Counted from the stretch's first letter, positions 7,432-15,587 are shown. The stretch: 17,218 nt of DNA from an uncultured Eubacteriales bacterium (GCA_900545865.1 URAN01000063.1:1-17218); one strand, 5' to 3'. The notes: generated from the sequence alone by a model not told the origin. Program-made: numbers and translations.

Positions 7432-7460
7432 ATTATGTTATGCTTTTGATAAGCCTACAA
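7432..7460 (-). promoter_or_regulatory. Possible weak promoter ahead of the glycoside hydrolase
   Basis: On the minus strand TTGTAG (7455-7460) and CATAAT (7432-7437) are 17 bases apart, at the end of the SH3b gene. The -10 matches consensus at five of six positions but the -35 at only three. If active it would let the hydrolase be expressed apart from the cell-wall genes. The match could easily be chance in AT-rich DNA. Confidence 0.25.
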
Positions 7461-8274
7461 TCTTATATGATGTACCGCTTATATCAACGGTGTATTTATA
7501 TCTTTCGGTAATATCCTTGACCGTATTGTCCTTATACAGAACGCGGATAACCGAATCTCTGATAACGCTGACTTGTGTTGCCGAAACTCTTGTCACGCTG
7601 TGACAATTGAGCGATATGATTTCCTCCGATATAACCTTTTCAGCTATTGACTTTACTGACTTTCTCTCTTCATCTGCCGCACTGCCGCTGTAATATGCCG
7701 AAACATATGCATCGCTGTTTGAATTTACTCCGTCAACGAATGCAACCACCGCGTTATGCACGAGCTGTGCCGCCTCTTGTGAATCATACGAATATACCTG
7801 CGGCCTTACCGATACGATATATGCCCTTTTGACATAGCCCTCTGTACCGTTATATCTGACTCTTGCAAATTCGTCATTCGTGTATTCCACAACGTATATC
7901 TCCTCCGCGAGCGGAATCTGACAAAGCTCCGATGAGCTTGTTGACGGTGCGCTGCGCAAAGTAACGCTTACGTTACAATTGCCGACATACATCGTTGCGC
8001 CGACCGGAATAGGTTGCGGCGCGGCGGGCGTTGTCTGTGCAGGCGTCTCGTCCTTGTGAGCCTGTTCCTCTGTTCCTATCGCATCCGTTACCTGTGTTTG
8101 TTGAATCGGTGTTTGCTCCTTTCCGCCGAATGATATTACATCCGCCGCAACAAGGATTGCAAAAACAATTCCGATAACCAATACTGCCGAAAGCACCGCA
8201 ACCGCAACTATAAGCCCGGTGTTCTTGCCGCCGTTGTTTCGGGGCGGCTGATAATAGTTGTTTTGTGTGTCCAT
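7438..8274 (-). CDS. Membrane-anchored SH3b-domain protein
   Basis: A 278-residue bitopic protein of unknown function. A short Asn/Pro-rich cytoplasmic tail (1-19) leads to one transmembrane helix (about 20-44). A Gln/Thr/Pro-rich linker follows (50-92), then a bacterial SH3 domain (about 95-153, with VTLRSAPSTSSSEL and the closing EGYVKRAYI). The C-terminal alpha+beta domain (about 165-278) looks like the small NTF2-like modules seen at the end of some extracellular envelope proteins; that fold assignment is a guess. The topology puts the SH3b and C-terminal domains outside the cell, where SH3b domains often bind peptidoglycan. It lies 28 bp downstream of the PBP gene with a strong AAGGAG site, consistent with a cell-wall role. 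Confidence 0.82.
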   Translation of the reverse strand: MDTQNNYYQPPRNNGGKNTGLIVAVAVLSAVLVIGIVFAILVAADVISFGGKEQTPIQQTQVTDAIGTEEQAHKDETPAQTTPAAPQPIPVGATMYVGNCNVSVTLRSAPSTSSSELCQIPLAEEIYVVEYTNDEFARVRYNGTEGYVKRAYIVSVRPQVYSYDSQEAAQLVHNAVVAFVDGVNSNSDAYVSAYYSGSAADEERKSVKSIAEKVISEEIISLNCHSVTRVSATQVSVIRDSVIRVLYKDNTVKDITERYKYTVDISGTSYKIVGLSKA

Positions 8275-8302
8275 TCTTTAACTCCTTATGACCTTTTATA
8301 TA

Positions 8303-9682
8303 TTATTTTCCCAAATATTTTTTCATTACATCGCGTGCAATCGGCGCAGCATTTGCGCCGCCGCTTCCGCCGTCATATTCAAGCAACACCGCAACGGCAA
8401 TCTGAGGATTTTCCGCCGGGGCAAATCCTACAAACCACGCATGGTCTTTTGATGTCTCGTTCTCCGCCGTTCCCGTCTTTCCGGCAACGGTAACGCCCGA
8501 TATTGCTGCTTTTGTTCCCGTGCCTTGTTTTACCGTGCTTACCATAAGCTCTTTGACATACGCCGCACAATCGGGGCTTATCGCCTGATACAGCTGTTCT
8601 TGTTTGGCATTGCTGAGCGTTTGTCCCGATGAGGTTGTTACGCTGTTTACAAGATACGGTTTCATCATCTTTCCGCCGTTTGCAATCGTTGAACCGACCA
8701 TCGCAACGTGCAGGGGCGTCATAAGCAGCTGTCCCTGTCCGATTGATACAAGCGCCGCGTCCTCATTCGTCATCTTTTTATAATCTATTCGGCTTTTTGA
8801 CACAGGAATATCCGTGTTAATATCCTTGTTCACGCCAAAGCTCTCGGCGGTATTCTTTACGTTCTCGGCACCGAGTTCATAACCGAGCGTACAAAATGCA
8901 AAGTTGCTCGATACCTCAAACGCCTTTTTAAGACCAATCTCGCCATAGCTTTTGCCGCCGTAATTCTCAACCTTAATTCCGCCGGCTTTAAATTCACCGG
9001 TATCGTTAAATGTCTTCTGAGTATATCCGCCGTTATACGCCGCCGTGGTCGTCACTATCTTATATGTTGACCCCGGCGCATATAAGCCGCCCGTTGCACG
9101 GGCAAGCAAAGGCGAATCTTCCTTTTCGACAATATACTGCCAATTCTTTTCGAGAGCGTCCACAGACGGGTCAAAATCCGGCAGGCTTACCATAGCGAGA
9201 ATTTTACCCGTTGACGGTTCCATCGCGACAACCGCACCGGAACGTCCGTTCAGCTTATCATACGCGTATTTCTGAAGGTCATTGTCTATCGTAAGGTTCA
9301 GGTCATAACCCGAACGTATTTCATTAAAGCTCAGGTTTATATCACCGTGTCCCATAAGCTCTTTGTCATAGTTCATTTCAAGCAGGTTCTTACCGTAAAC
9401 CCTCGAATAATATCCGATTATATGGCTGTATAATCTGCCCTTGGGATACCTTCGCGTGCGGTTGTCACCGTCAACGACCGTTTCCGCAAGCAGCTCGCCG
9501 TCACGGTCATAGATGCTTCCGCGTTTAACATATCGCTCGTCCTCCCACTGGCGTTTGTTATACGGGTTGCTCGACACTTTTTCGGCTTGGAACATATTAA
9601 AATATAAAAGATAGCTCACAAGCGCGAGAAACATAAACGAGACCAAGACGAGTACCCGAATTATTCTTTTGTTATTTTGCAT
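8303..9682 (-). CDS. Class B penicillin-binding protein (D,D-transpeptidase)
   Basis: A 459-residue peptidoglycan transpeptidase that cross-links stem peptides outside the membrane. It has an N-terminal membrane anchor (about 6-30) and a short pedestal including RGSIYDRDGELLAET (54-68). The penicillin-binding domain has all three active-site motifs: STYK with nucleophile Ser205, SSN (258-260) and KTG (402-404). It is shorter than FtsI or MrdA of enterobacteria and matches the small PbpA-type enzymes paired with a FtsW/RodA gene. The frame is open 13 codons further up, but the ATG at 9682 has GGGAGG 7 bases before it. This start overlaps the end of the FtsW/RodA gene by 11 bp, so the two are probably translated in a coupled way and act as one complex. 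Confidence 0.93.
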   Translation of the reverse strand: MQNNKRIIRVLVLVSFMFLALVSYLLYFNMFQAEKVSSNPYNKRQWEDERYVKRGSIYDRDGELLAETVVDGDNRTRRYPKGRLYSHIIGYYSRVYGKNLLEMNYDKELMGHGDINLSFNEIRSGYDLNLTIDNDLQKYAYDKLNGRSGAVVAMEPSTGKILAMVSLPDFDPSVDALEKNWQYIVEKEDSPLLARATGGLYAPGSTYKIVTTTAAYNGGYTQKTFNDTGEFKAGGIKVENYGGKSYGEIGLKKAFEVSSNFAFCTLGYELGAENVKNTAESFGVNKDINTDIPVSKSRIDYKKMTNEDAALVSIGQGQLLMTPLHVAMVGSTIANGGKMMKPYLVNSVTTSSGQTLSNAKQEQLYQAISPDCAAYVKELMVSTVKQGTGTKAAISGVTVAGKTGTAENETSKDHAWFVGFAPAENPQIAVAVLLEYDGGSGGANAAPIARDVMKKYLGK

Positions 9683-10952
9683 GGCGCACCCTCCCGTTCG
9701 TTTTATTCTTTGACGGTTCAAGGTTCTTGCCTCTCTCCGACTTTGCCGAAATCGCCTGGATTATACCGAGCGATGCAAAGCTGACAACGATTGACGTTCC
9801 GCCATAGCTGACGAACGGCAAGGTTATACCCGTCAGAGGAATCATTTTTGTTACGCCGCCGACAATGATAAATGTCTGCATCGCAAACATAACGGTGAGT
9901 CCGAACGCCAAAGCCTTGTCAAACACATCCGTTGTCTGAATCGAGATTTTAAAGCATCGGTACGCAATCAAAAAGAACAGTATTATGATTGCCGCTCCGC
10001 CGAAAACACCCATTTCTTCGCATACGGCCGAGAAAATAAAGTCCGAATGAACCTCGGGAATATATGACGGCGAGCCGTTGCCTATTCCTCTGCCGAAATA
10101 TCCGCCCGATGCAATTGCAAAAAGTGATTGCGTTATCTGATAACCCGTATTCGAAATGTCCGCCCACGGGTCAAGCCATGTGCTTACCCTGACTTGAATA
10201 TGGTGCAAAAACTTATATCCCAAGACCGCAATCACCGATGCCGTACCGATATTTGCAAGCAAAAATGCCGTACTCTTTTCGTACACATAAAGCATAAAAA
10301 TATAGATGGAAAAGAATACAAGCATCGTTCCCCAGTCACGCTGAAGGACAAGAAAGCCGATGAACATATACGTTCCCAAAAGAGTTATATACTTTGGCTT
10401 GAACCCGAGGACGGGCTTTGTCCATTCCCCCGAAAAGTGACACGAGAGGAACATTATAAACAGTATTTTTGTTATCTCGGCTGGCTGAAACGCAAAGCTG
10501 CCGAAGCTTATCCAGTTTCTCGAACCCTTTATCGTTGTACCAAGCGTAAGCGTTGCGACAAAGAGCAAAACTCCGCCGATAAAATAAAGATACCACAGCT
10601 TGCTCCAATACCTAAAGTTATAGTATATCGCATATGCGGCAAAAAACGCAACCGCGCCCATTGCCACCCACGCAATCTGTTTTATGCCGTACTTTTCTAT
10701 ATTTATTCTGCACAGCAAAATCACACCGATGGTAATCAGCATACACGCCATCGGCACGATAAATTTGTCGCCCATTCGGCACACGGTAAGAACAGTATAT
10801 ATAATCACAAACAAACCGAGCAAGCCCAGACCGACCCATATTATGTTTTTATTATAATCGTTCGCCACATACAAAAGCCCAAACCCCAAAAGGTTCATCA
10901 AAACAAGCAGAACAACGGGGCGGTTGCGGCCGGAGGCGCTTATGTTTGCCAT
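9672..10952 (-). CDS. FtsW/RodA/SpoVE-family peptidoglycan glycosyltransferase
   Basis: A 426-residue SEDS-family membrane protein with about ten transmembrane segments, which polymerises lipid II into glycan strands. Family motifs are KGSRNWISFGSFAFQPAEITK (two parts, 142-162), LQRDWGT (203-209), LDPW (260-263) and PEVHSDFIF (299-307). The last contains the Asp equivalent to the essential catalytic residue of RodA and FtsW. It could serve elongation, division or sporulation; sequence alone does not decide between RodA, FtsW and SpoVE. The frame extends to a GTG at 10982, but GAGGTGA is placed for the ATG at 10952. Its partner PBP gene overlaps its 3' end, and the FHA gene precedes it. Confidence 0.93.
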   Translation of the reverse strand: MANISASGRNRPVVLLVLMNLLGFGLLYVANDYNKNIIWVGLGLLGLFVIIYTVLTVCRMGDKFIVPMACMLITIGVILLCRINIEKYGIKQIAWVAMGAVAFFAAYAIYYNFRYWSKLWYLYFIGGVLLFVATLTLGTTIKGSRNWISFGSFAFQPAEITKILFIMFLSCHFSGEWTKPVLGFKPKYITLLGTYMFIGFLVLQRDWGTMLVFFSIYIFMLYVYEKSTAFLLANIGTASVIAVLGYKFLHHIQVRVSTWLDPWADISNTGYQITQSLFAIASGGYFGRGIGNGSPSYIPEVHSDFIFSAVCEEMGVFGGAAIIILFFLIAYRCFKISIQTTDVFDKALAFGLTVMFAMQTFIIVGGVTKMIPLTGITLPFVSYGGTSIVVSFASLGIIQAISAKSERGKNLEPSKNKTNGRVRHAK

Positions 10953-10982
10953 AGAAAATTTCACCTCTTTATATAATAACAC

Positions 10983-11094
10983 ATTTTGAATTATTTTAAC
11001 TCCACTATAATGACATTTTATTATAATAAACTGATATTTTTGATTTTTTAAGGATTATAAAATCAAAAAACCTTTTTTCGATAAACATCTAGTT
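10983..11094 (-). other. AT-rich gap between the FHA gene and ftsW/rodA
   Basis: This 112-bp gap is the longest inside the cell-wall gene run. It contains an 11-bp perfect inverted repeat of almost pure A and T (11037-11047 with 11059-11069) and a 14-base palindrome (11017-11030). Several TATAAT-like hexamers occur on the minus strand, but none has a recognisable -35 at 16-18 bases. I cannot say whether it holds a promoter, a weak terminator or an mRNA processing site. Confidence 0.35.
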
Positions 11095-11541
11095 CTATAA
11101 TTCAAACACGAAATTCAAGCCGCCGAACGATATTACGTCCTCGGGGTCGAGAATAACCACCTCTTGAATCCGCTGGTTATTTACAAAAGTACCGTTTCGG
11201 CTTCCCAAATCTTCAAGGTACCATTCGCCGTCCTCGTACCATATCCGCGCGTGCTTTCCCGAAATATAATCCTCTTGAATCTGTATGTCACAACCGGCGG
11301 CTCTGCCTATCTCGGCGTATCCGTATATGGCATAACGCCCCTTTATGTTCGACATAACCGGAACCTTTGATTTTACCGCTTTCAGGCTCGCGCAGGGTAT
11401 ATCATTCGCGTTGTTTGTTTCAAACCTGCTCATCTTTCTTACGTCAAGGTAGATAAGCCGTATTACCGAGAATATAAAAAGGTATATTATAACGGTAAAA
11501 ACATAGCTCAATACCGAGGATAAAAATGTGTAAACAGTCAT
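11095..11541 (-). CDS. Membrane-anchored FHA-domain protein
   Basis: A 148-residue protein with one N-terminal transmembrane helix (about 8-31) and a cytoplasmic forkhead-associated domain (about 72-148), which binds phosphothreonine peptides. The FHA core is complete: IGR (78-80), the SxxH motif with Ser94 and His97, and LGSRNGTFVNN (112-122) with the conserved Asn116-Gly117. It probably recruits a phosphorylated partner to the membrane near the FtsW/RodA-PBP pair encoded next to it, as FHA proteins do in actinobacterial and clostridial cell-wall clusters; that role is inferred. GGAGGGTGA overlaps the alternative GTG start at 11553 and is better spaced for the ATG at 11541. No Ser/Thr kinase or phosphatase gene is in the window. 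Confidence 0.9.
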   Translation of the reverse strand: MTVYTFLSSVLSYVFTVIIYLFIFSVIRLIYLDVRKMSRFETNNANDIPCASLKAVKSKVPVMSNIKGRYAIYGYAEIGRAAGCDIQIQEDYISGKHARIWYEDGEWYLEDLGSRNGTFVNNQRIQEVVILDPEDVISFGGLNFVFEL

Positions 11542-11575
11542 TTTCGGGTTCACCCTCCAAATAATTATGTTGTTA

Positions 11576-13351
11576 TTATTTCATTTCATTTGCCATTTTA
11601 TAAAAACGGCTGTATATTCCGTCTTTTTCAATCAATGTATTGTGATTTCCTTCCTCAACGATTCCGTCATTGGTCAGAACAAGAATTCGGTCGGAATTTC
11701 TGATACTCGAAAGCCTGTGTGCAATCGTCAAAGTCGTCCTGCCCTTTGAAAGTTCGCCGAGAGACCTCGCCACCGCATATTCGCTCTCATTATCGAGAGC
11801 CGATGTTGCCTCGTCGAGGATTATTATTTTGGGGTTCTTTAAAAATATCCGCGCGATACTTATTCTCTGTTTTTGACCGCCCGAAAGCTTAACCCCTCTC
11901 TCACCGATATATGTGTCATACCCGTTCGGAAGATTTTGTATAAACTCATCCGCTCCGGCACGGCGCGCCGCCTCTTGCATTTCTTCGTCGGACGCACCCG
12001 GCCGACCATAGAGAATGTTATCCCTGACCGTTCCCGAGAAAAGATACACGTCCTGTTGTACCATACCGATATTGCTGCGCAAACTCTTTAGAGTGAACCC
12101 CTTAATATCCTTTCCGTCAATCGTGATAACCCCATCCGTAGGGTCATAAAACCTCGGGATAAGATTGCACAGTGTTGTCTTTCCGCCGCCCGACGGACCG
12201 ACAATCGCAACCTTTTCACCGGCATTGATTTTAAGGTTGAGGTTTTTAAACACCTCATTATGGTCATCGGGATATTCAAAGCTCACATCCTTGAATTCTA
12301 TTACGCCTTTCGGGTTCTTCATCTCTACGGCGTTCGGCTCATCGAATATATCAATATCCGCGTCCATAATCTGTAAGAATCTCTCTATCCCCGTCATTCC
12401 GCGCTGAAACTGTTCGGCGAACTCGATTATCCTGCGGATTGTCGCAATCAATGTCGAAACAAACATAACGTATGCGACCATATCACCCGGCAGAATCTTT
12501 TTATAAACCAAAAATATACCGCCTCCGAGTACAACCGTCAGATACATCAATCCGTCAAACACACGCGTTGAGGTCTGAAAAAGTCCCATTATCTTATACG
12601 AATACTTTTTTATGCCGAAAAACTTTTGATTTCCTTTTTCAAACTTGGCATTTTCAACGTCTTCGTTGGCGAACGCCTTTACCACCTTTTGACCGAGAAG
12701 GCTGTCCTCGATATTGGCGTTGAGTTCACCTATCTGATAGCGCTGGTCGCTGAACGCCGAGCGCATCTTTTTGTTAATTATTCGGCACACAACCGTCATA
12801 ATCGGCACAAACACAAACACCAAAAGCGTAAGCCAAAGGTTTATGCGCACCAATATGATAAATGATACCGTTATCTTTATCGCCGCAATAAAAAACTCCT
12901 CGGGGCAATGATGCGCAAATTCGGTTATATCAAAAAGGTCATTCGTTATCCTGCCCATTATCTGTCCGACCTTTGTATTATTATAATACGAATCGGAAAG
13001 CTGTTGAAGGTGTGCATACGCGTTGCGGCGCATATCGGTTTCTATCTTTGCACCCATTATATGCCCCGTACTCGCCATATAAAAATTCGCAAAGCTGTCT
13101 ATTACCCTCAAAACAAGGTACAGTGCAGACAGACCAAACACCATATTTAACGTCAGTTGTGCAACATCGTTTATCGCCGTATTGGTTATGCTGCGGATTA
13201 TCATCGGCAAAACAACCTCGCACACGGTGGTAAGCGCCGCACAGAACAGGTCAAAAAACAATGTCTTTTTATACGGTTTAAAATACGGAAATATCCGTCT
13301 TATCAGCTCTTTGGACGAGTACTCTCTCTCGCCGCGAAGCGTACTGCTCAT
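11576..13351 (-). CDS. ABC exporter half-transporter (permease fused to ATPase)
   Basis: A 591-residue MsbA/MdlB/BmrA-type ABC transporter. Residues about 20-310 form the six-helix exporter membrane domain. The ATPase follows, with Walker A GPSGGGKTT (385-393), Q-loop VQQD (431-434), signature LSGGQ (489-493), Walker B IIILDE (509-514) and switch His545, so all catalytic elements are intact. It should work as a homodimer exporting lipids, peptides or drugs. Substrate cannot be read from the sequence. No partner half-transporter gene is adjacent, which favours a homodimer. The frame starts at a TTG at 13369, but AAGAGGT is placed for the ATG at 13351. It lies about 20 bp after mtnN. Confidence 0.93.
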   Translation of the reverse strand: MSSTLRGEREYSSKELIRRIFPYFKPYKKTLFFDLFCAALTTVCEVVLPMIIRSITNTAINDVAQLTLNMVFGLSALYLVLRVIDSFANFYMASTGHIMGAKIETDMRRNAYAHLQQLSDSYYNNTKVGQIMGRITNDLFDITEFAHHCPEEFFIAAIKITVSFIILVRINLWLTLLVFVFVPIMTVVCRIINKKMRSAFSDQRYQIGELNANIEDSLLGQKVVKAFANEDVENAKFEKGNQKFFGIKKYSYKIMGLFQTSTRVFDGLMYLTVVLGGGIFLVYKKILPGDMVAYVMFVSTLIATIRRIIEFAEQFQRGMTGIERFLQIMDADIDIFDEPNAVEMKNPKGVIEFKDVSFEYPDDHNEVFKNLNLKINAGEKVAIVGPSGGGKTTLCNLIPRFYDPTDGVITIDGKDIKGFTLKSLRSNIGMVQQDVYLFSGTVRDNILYGRPGASDEEMQEAARRAGADEFIQNLPNGYDTYIGERGVKLSGGQKQRISIARIFLKNPKIIILDEATSALDNESEYAVARSLGELSKGRTTLTIAHRLSSIRNSDRILVLTNDGIVEEGNHNTLIEKDGIYSRFYKMANEMK

Positions 13352-13372
13352 CAAAATTACCTCTTTCAAGTC

Positions 13373-14089
13373 TTAATCTTCGGCAGACGCCGAATTTGTC
13401 TTTGCACAGCTTTCGGCAAAATCGGATATAATCCGAATCGAGTTTGCCGCCGCCATAGAGGCAAACTCGGGGAACGATAATTTTGCATCATCGTCACCGC
13501 CGTCCGATACGGCACGCAAAACGCCGAACGGCACATTATTTCTTATACAAACGTGTCCTATCGCCGCGCCCTCCATTTCGCACACAACGGCGTTGAAAGT
13601 ATCAACAAGCCATTTCTTTTTGTCGTCCGAGCTGATAAACTGGTCACCCGATGCCACAACCCCTTTTATATACGAAAGACCTCTGTTTGACACGCACCGG
13701 CAAAGTTTTTTCGAAATCTCGGAATCACATTCCATATAAATGCAGTCCGTTCCGCAGACATATCCGCGCTCATACCCGAGCGGTGACATATCCATATCGT
13801 GTTCAACCACCGAGGTTGCAACAACTATATCTCCGATATGCAGACATTCGGCAAGACCGCCGCCGACCCCCGTGTTTACGATAAAATCGGGGTGATATTC
13901 CATAATCATCGCCTGAGCACACATTGCGGCATTGACCTTTCCCTCGCCGCACACGGCGGCAACAATACGACAGCCGCAAAATGTTCCGCAGATAAATTCC
14001 ATTCCGCCGGTTTTCTTAACGGATACATCGGTCATTGCCGATTTTATCCCATCAATCTCCATTGTCATTGCTCCGATTATTCCTATCAT
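13373..14089 (-). CDS. mtnN: 5'-methylthioadenosine/S-adenosylhomocysteine nucleosidase
   Basis: This enzyme cleaves the adenine-ribose bond of MTA, SAH and 5'-deoxyadenosine, feeding methionine recycling and relieving product inhibition of SAM enzymes. The 238-residue protein has the PNP/UDP phosphorylase fold with MIGIIGAM at the start, catalytic Glu11, the NTGVGGGL motif (72-79), CEMEGAA (170-176) and the catalytic Asp196 in AVSDGGDD. The ATG is preceded by AGAGGGG about 10 bases away and by a strong promoter. It is the first gene of the leftward middle block, but a metabolic tie to the following ABC and cell-wall genes is not obvious. Confidence 0.95.
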   Translation of the reverse strand: MIGIIGAMTMEIDGIKSAMTDVSVKKTGGMEFICGTFCGCRIVAAVCGEGKVNAAMCAQAMIMEYHPDFIVNTGVGGGLAECLHIGDIVVATSVVEHDMDMSPLGYERGYVCGTDCIYMECDSEISKKLCRCVSNRGLSYIKGVVASGDQFISSDDKKKWLVDTFNAVVCEMEGAAIGHVCIRNNVPFGVLRAVSDGGDDDAKLSFPEFASMAAANSIRIISDFAESCAKTNSASAED

Positions 14090-14127
14090 AAACTACGGCC
14101 CCTCTTGCTTTAAAATCAGTTAATGTA

Positions 14128-14156
14128 ATTATAAACCAAATTTTCCAAAAAGTCAA
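14128..14156 (-). promoter_or_regulatory. Promoter of mtnN and the leftward genes
   Basis: On the minus strand TTGACT (14151-14156) and a perfect TATAAT (14128-14133) have a 17-base spacer. The predicted start of transcription is about 30 bases ahead of the mtnN ATG. It lies back to back with the promoter of the plus-strand operon. Confidence 0.78.
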
Positions 14157-14193
14157 TCAAATTTTATTTGACAATTCCATAAAATATTGATAG

Positions 14194-14222
14194 TTGCAAA
14201 TTGTATCGGTTTGTGTTATAAT
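14194..14222 (+). promoter_or_regulatory. Promoter of the WecG/TagA operon
   Basis: TTGCAA (14194-14199) and TATAAT (14217-14222) are separated by 17 bases, and a TG sits one base before the -10 (extended -10). A perfect TTGACA also occurs further up at 14168-14173 but has no matching -10. Transcription should begin about 45 bases before the glycosyltransferase ATG. Confidence 0.8.
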
Positions 14223-14275
14223 AAATAAAAATTATGATAATAACAGACACTTTTCCAAATGAGATAGGAGAGCAT

Positions 14276-15025
14276 ATGAATATTATGAGAGATACAATAA
14301 ATATTCTCGGTGTAAACATAGACCGAATAACCGCCAAGTCGGCAGCGGAGAGAGCGGTTGAAATGGTCAAATCGGACGGAACAAAGGTTATATATACCCC
14401 AAACCCCGAAATTGTTATGGCGGCATATGAAGATTCCGCATTTGCCGAGGTTTTAAATCGTGCGGATATGTGTGTACCCGACGGAATCGGTGTGGTCTAT
14501 GGCGCAAAAATTCAGGGAACGCCTCTGCCCGAACGCGTTGCGGGATTTGATTTATCCTGTACGCTTATGTCAGAGATGGCAAAATTCGGCGGCAGCGTTT
14601 TTTTGTTCGGGTCAAAACCCGGAGTTGCCGAAACGGCGGCGGAAAAGCTAACCGCAAAATATGACGGACTTAAAATTGCCGGGACCTGTGACGGATATTT
14701 TTCCGACAGCAATGTTCCCGAAATAATAGAAAAGATAAACGCATCGGGCGCGGATTTATTGCTTGTATGTCTCGGCGCACCCAAACAGGAAAAGTGGATT
14801 GACGCACACCGCGATGAGCTGAACGTAAAGCTTTGCATTGGTGCAGGGGGGTCTCTCGATGTTATTGCCGGAACGGTCAAACGTGCACCCGATATATTTA
14901 TAAAGCTGAATCTCGAATGGTTTTATCGCCTTTGTAAACAACCGAGCCGAATCGGCAGGTTTGCGGCTTTGCCCAAATTTATCATTAAAGTAAACAAAGA
15001 GAAAAAGAATATCGAAAAGAGGTAA
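14276..15025 (+). CDS. WecG/TagA/CpsF-family glycosyltransferase
   Basis: A 249-residue GT26-family enzyme. Family members transfer N-acetylmannosamine (or a related sugar) from a UDP donor onto an undecaprenyl-diphosphate-linked GlcNAc at the inner face of the membrane, starting teichoic acid or other envelope polymers. Visible motifs are YTPNPEIV (40-47) with Asn43 and VPDGIGVVYGAK (67-78) with Asp69. The 26-residue spacing matches the catalytic Asn/Asp pair described for TagA. The C-terminal appendage EWFYRLCKQPSRIGRF, which contacts the membrane and completes the active site, is also present. I chose the ATG at 14276 because AGGAGA precedes it by 4-5 bases; an earlier in-frame ATG has no such site. 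Donor and acceptor are inferred from the family. Confidence 0.92.
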   Translation: MNIMRDTINILGVNIDRITAKSAAERAVEMVKSDGTKVIYTPNPEIVMAAYEDSAFAEVLNRADMCVPDGIGVVYGAKIQGTPLPERVAGFDLSCTLMSEMAKFGGSVFLFGSKPGVAETAAEKLTAKYDGLKIAGTCDGYFSDSNVPEIIEKINASGADLLLVCLGAPKQEKWIDAHRDELNVKLCIGAGGSLDVIAGTVKRAPDIFIKLNLEWFYRLCKQPSRIGRFAALPKFIIKVNKEKKNIEKR

Positions 15026-15032
15026 TACAGTT

Positions 15033-15587
15033 ATGGTATATGTACTTTTGGCAGAGGGTTTTGAAGAAATCGAGGCATTAACGCCCGTTGATGTTTTGCG
15101 GCGCGCAAACATCGATGTTATGACCGCCGGTGTCGGCGGCGAAGTTGTGTGCGGCGCACACGGAATCCCCGTTGTGTGTGACACAACCGTTGAACAGATT
15201 CCGTATGACAGCATAAACGGCATCGTCCTTCCCGGAGGAATGCCGGGAACAACCAACCTTCAGGAAGATGAAAAGGTTGGAGAGATGATTGATTTTTGTA
15301 TGGATAATGACCGAATGATTGCGGCGATATGCGCCGCTCCGATGATTCTGGGCGAGCTTGGTCTGTTATCGGGACGCGCGGCGGTATGCTTTCCCGGGTT
15401 TGAGTCAAATCTGCACGGTGCGGACATTTCGGATGCCGCCGTTGCGGCAAGCGATAATATCATAACATCGCGCGGCGCAGGCACGGCACTGGAATTTGCG
15501 GCGGCAATCGTTGACTATCTGACGGGCGAATACGGCGCAGGTGAGGACATTGTTCTCAATATGCAGTATCCGTATGAGTTTGAATAA
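15033..15587 (+). CDS. DJ-1/PfpI family protein (YajL/ThiJ-like)
   Basis: A 184-residue cytoplasmic protein of the DJ-1 superfamily. The nucleophile elbow AAICAAPMIL carries the conserved Cys100, and Glu14 in EGFEEIEA matches the Glu that hydrogen-bonds that Cys in DJ-1. SRGAGTALEFA near the C-terminus is also typical. Members are described as chaperones, glyoxalase/deglycase enzymes or oxidative-stress sensors; the exact activity is disputed for the family. Old database names such as ThiJ wrongly suggest a thiamine role. AAGAGGT overlaps the stop of the preceding gene, 7 bp upstream, indicating coupled translation. Confidence 0.92.
   Translation: MVYVLLAEGFEEIEALTPVDVLRRANIDVMTAGVGGEVVCGAHGIPVVCDTTVEQIPYDSINGIVLPGGMPGTTNLQEDEKVGEMIDFCMDNDRMIAAICAAPMILGELGLLSGRAAVCFPGFESNLHGADISDAAVAASDNIITSRGAGTALEFAAAIVDYLTGEYGAGEDIVLNMQYPYEFE

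Noticed and set aside
10128..10976. A 282-codon open frame on the plus strand opposite ftsW/rodA
   Set aside because: It lies wholly antisense to a clear SEDS-family gene, is very rich in Lys, Arg and His, has no domain signature and no good ribosome binding site. It is a codon-bias shadow.
11017..11030. Palindrome TTTATTATAATAAA as an operator
   Set aside because: It is made only of A and T in an AT-rich gap, so such a palindrome is expected by chance, and no regulator gene is linked.
14168..14190. TTGACA at 14168-14173 as the main -35 of the plus-strand operon
   Set aside because: The bases 16-18 positions downstream do not resemble a -10. The TTGCAA/TATAAT pair just downstream is better.
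15033..15587. Reading the DJ-1 family gene as a thiamine gene because of the old name ThiJ
   Set aside because: The name is historical. The gene is in a separate plus-strand operon over 10 kb from the thi genes and is not behind a TPP riboswitch.
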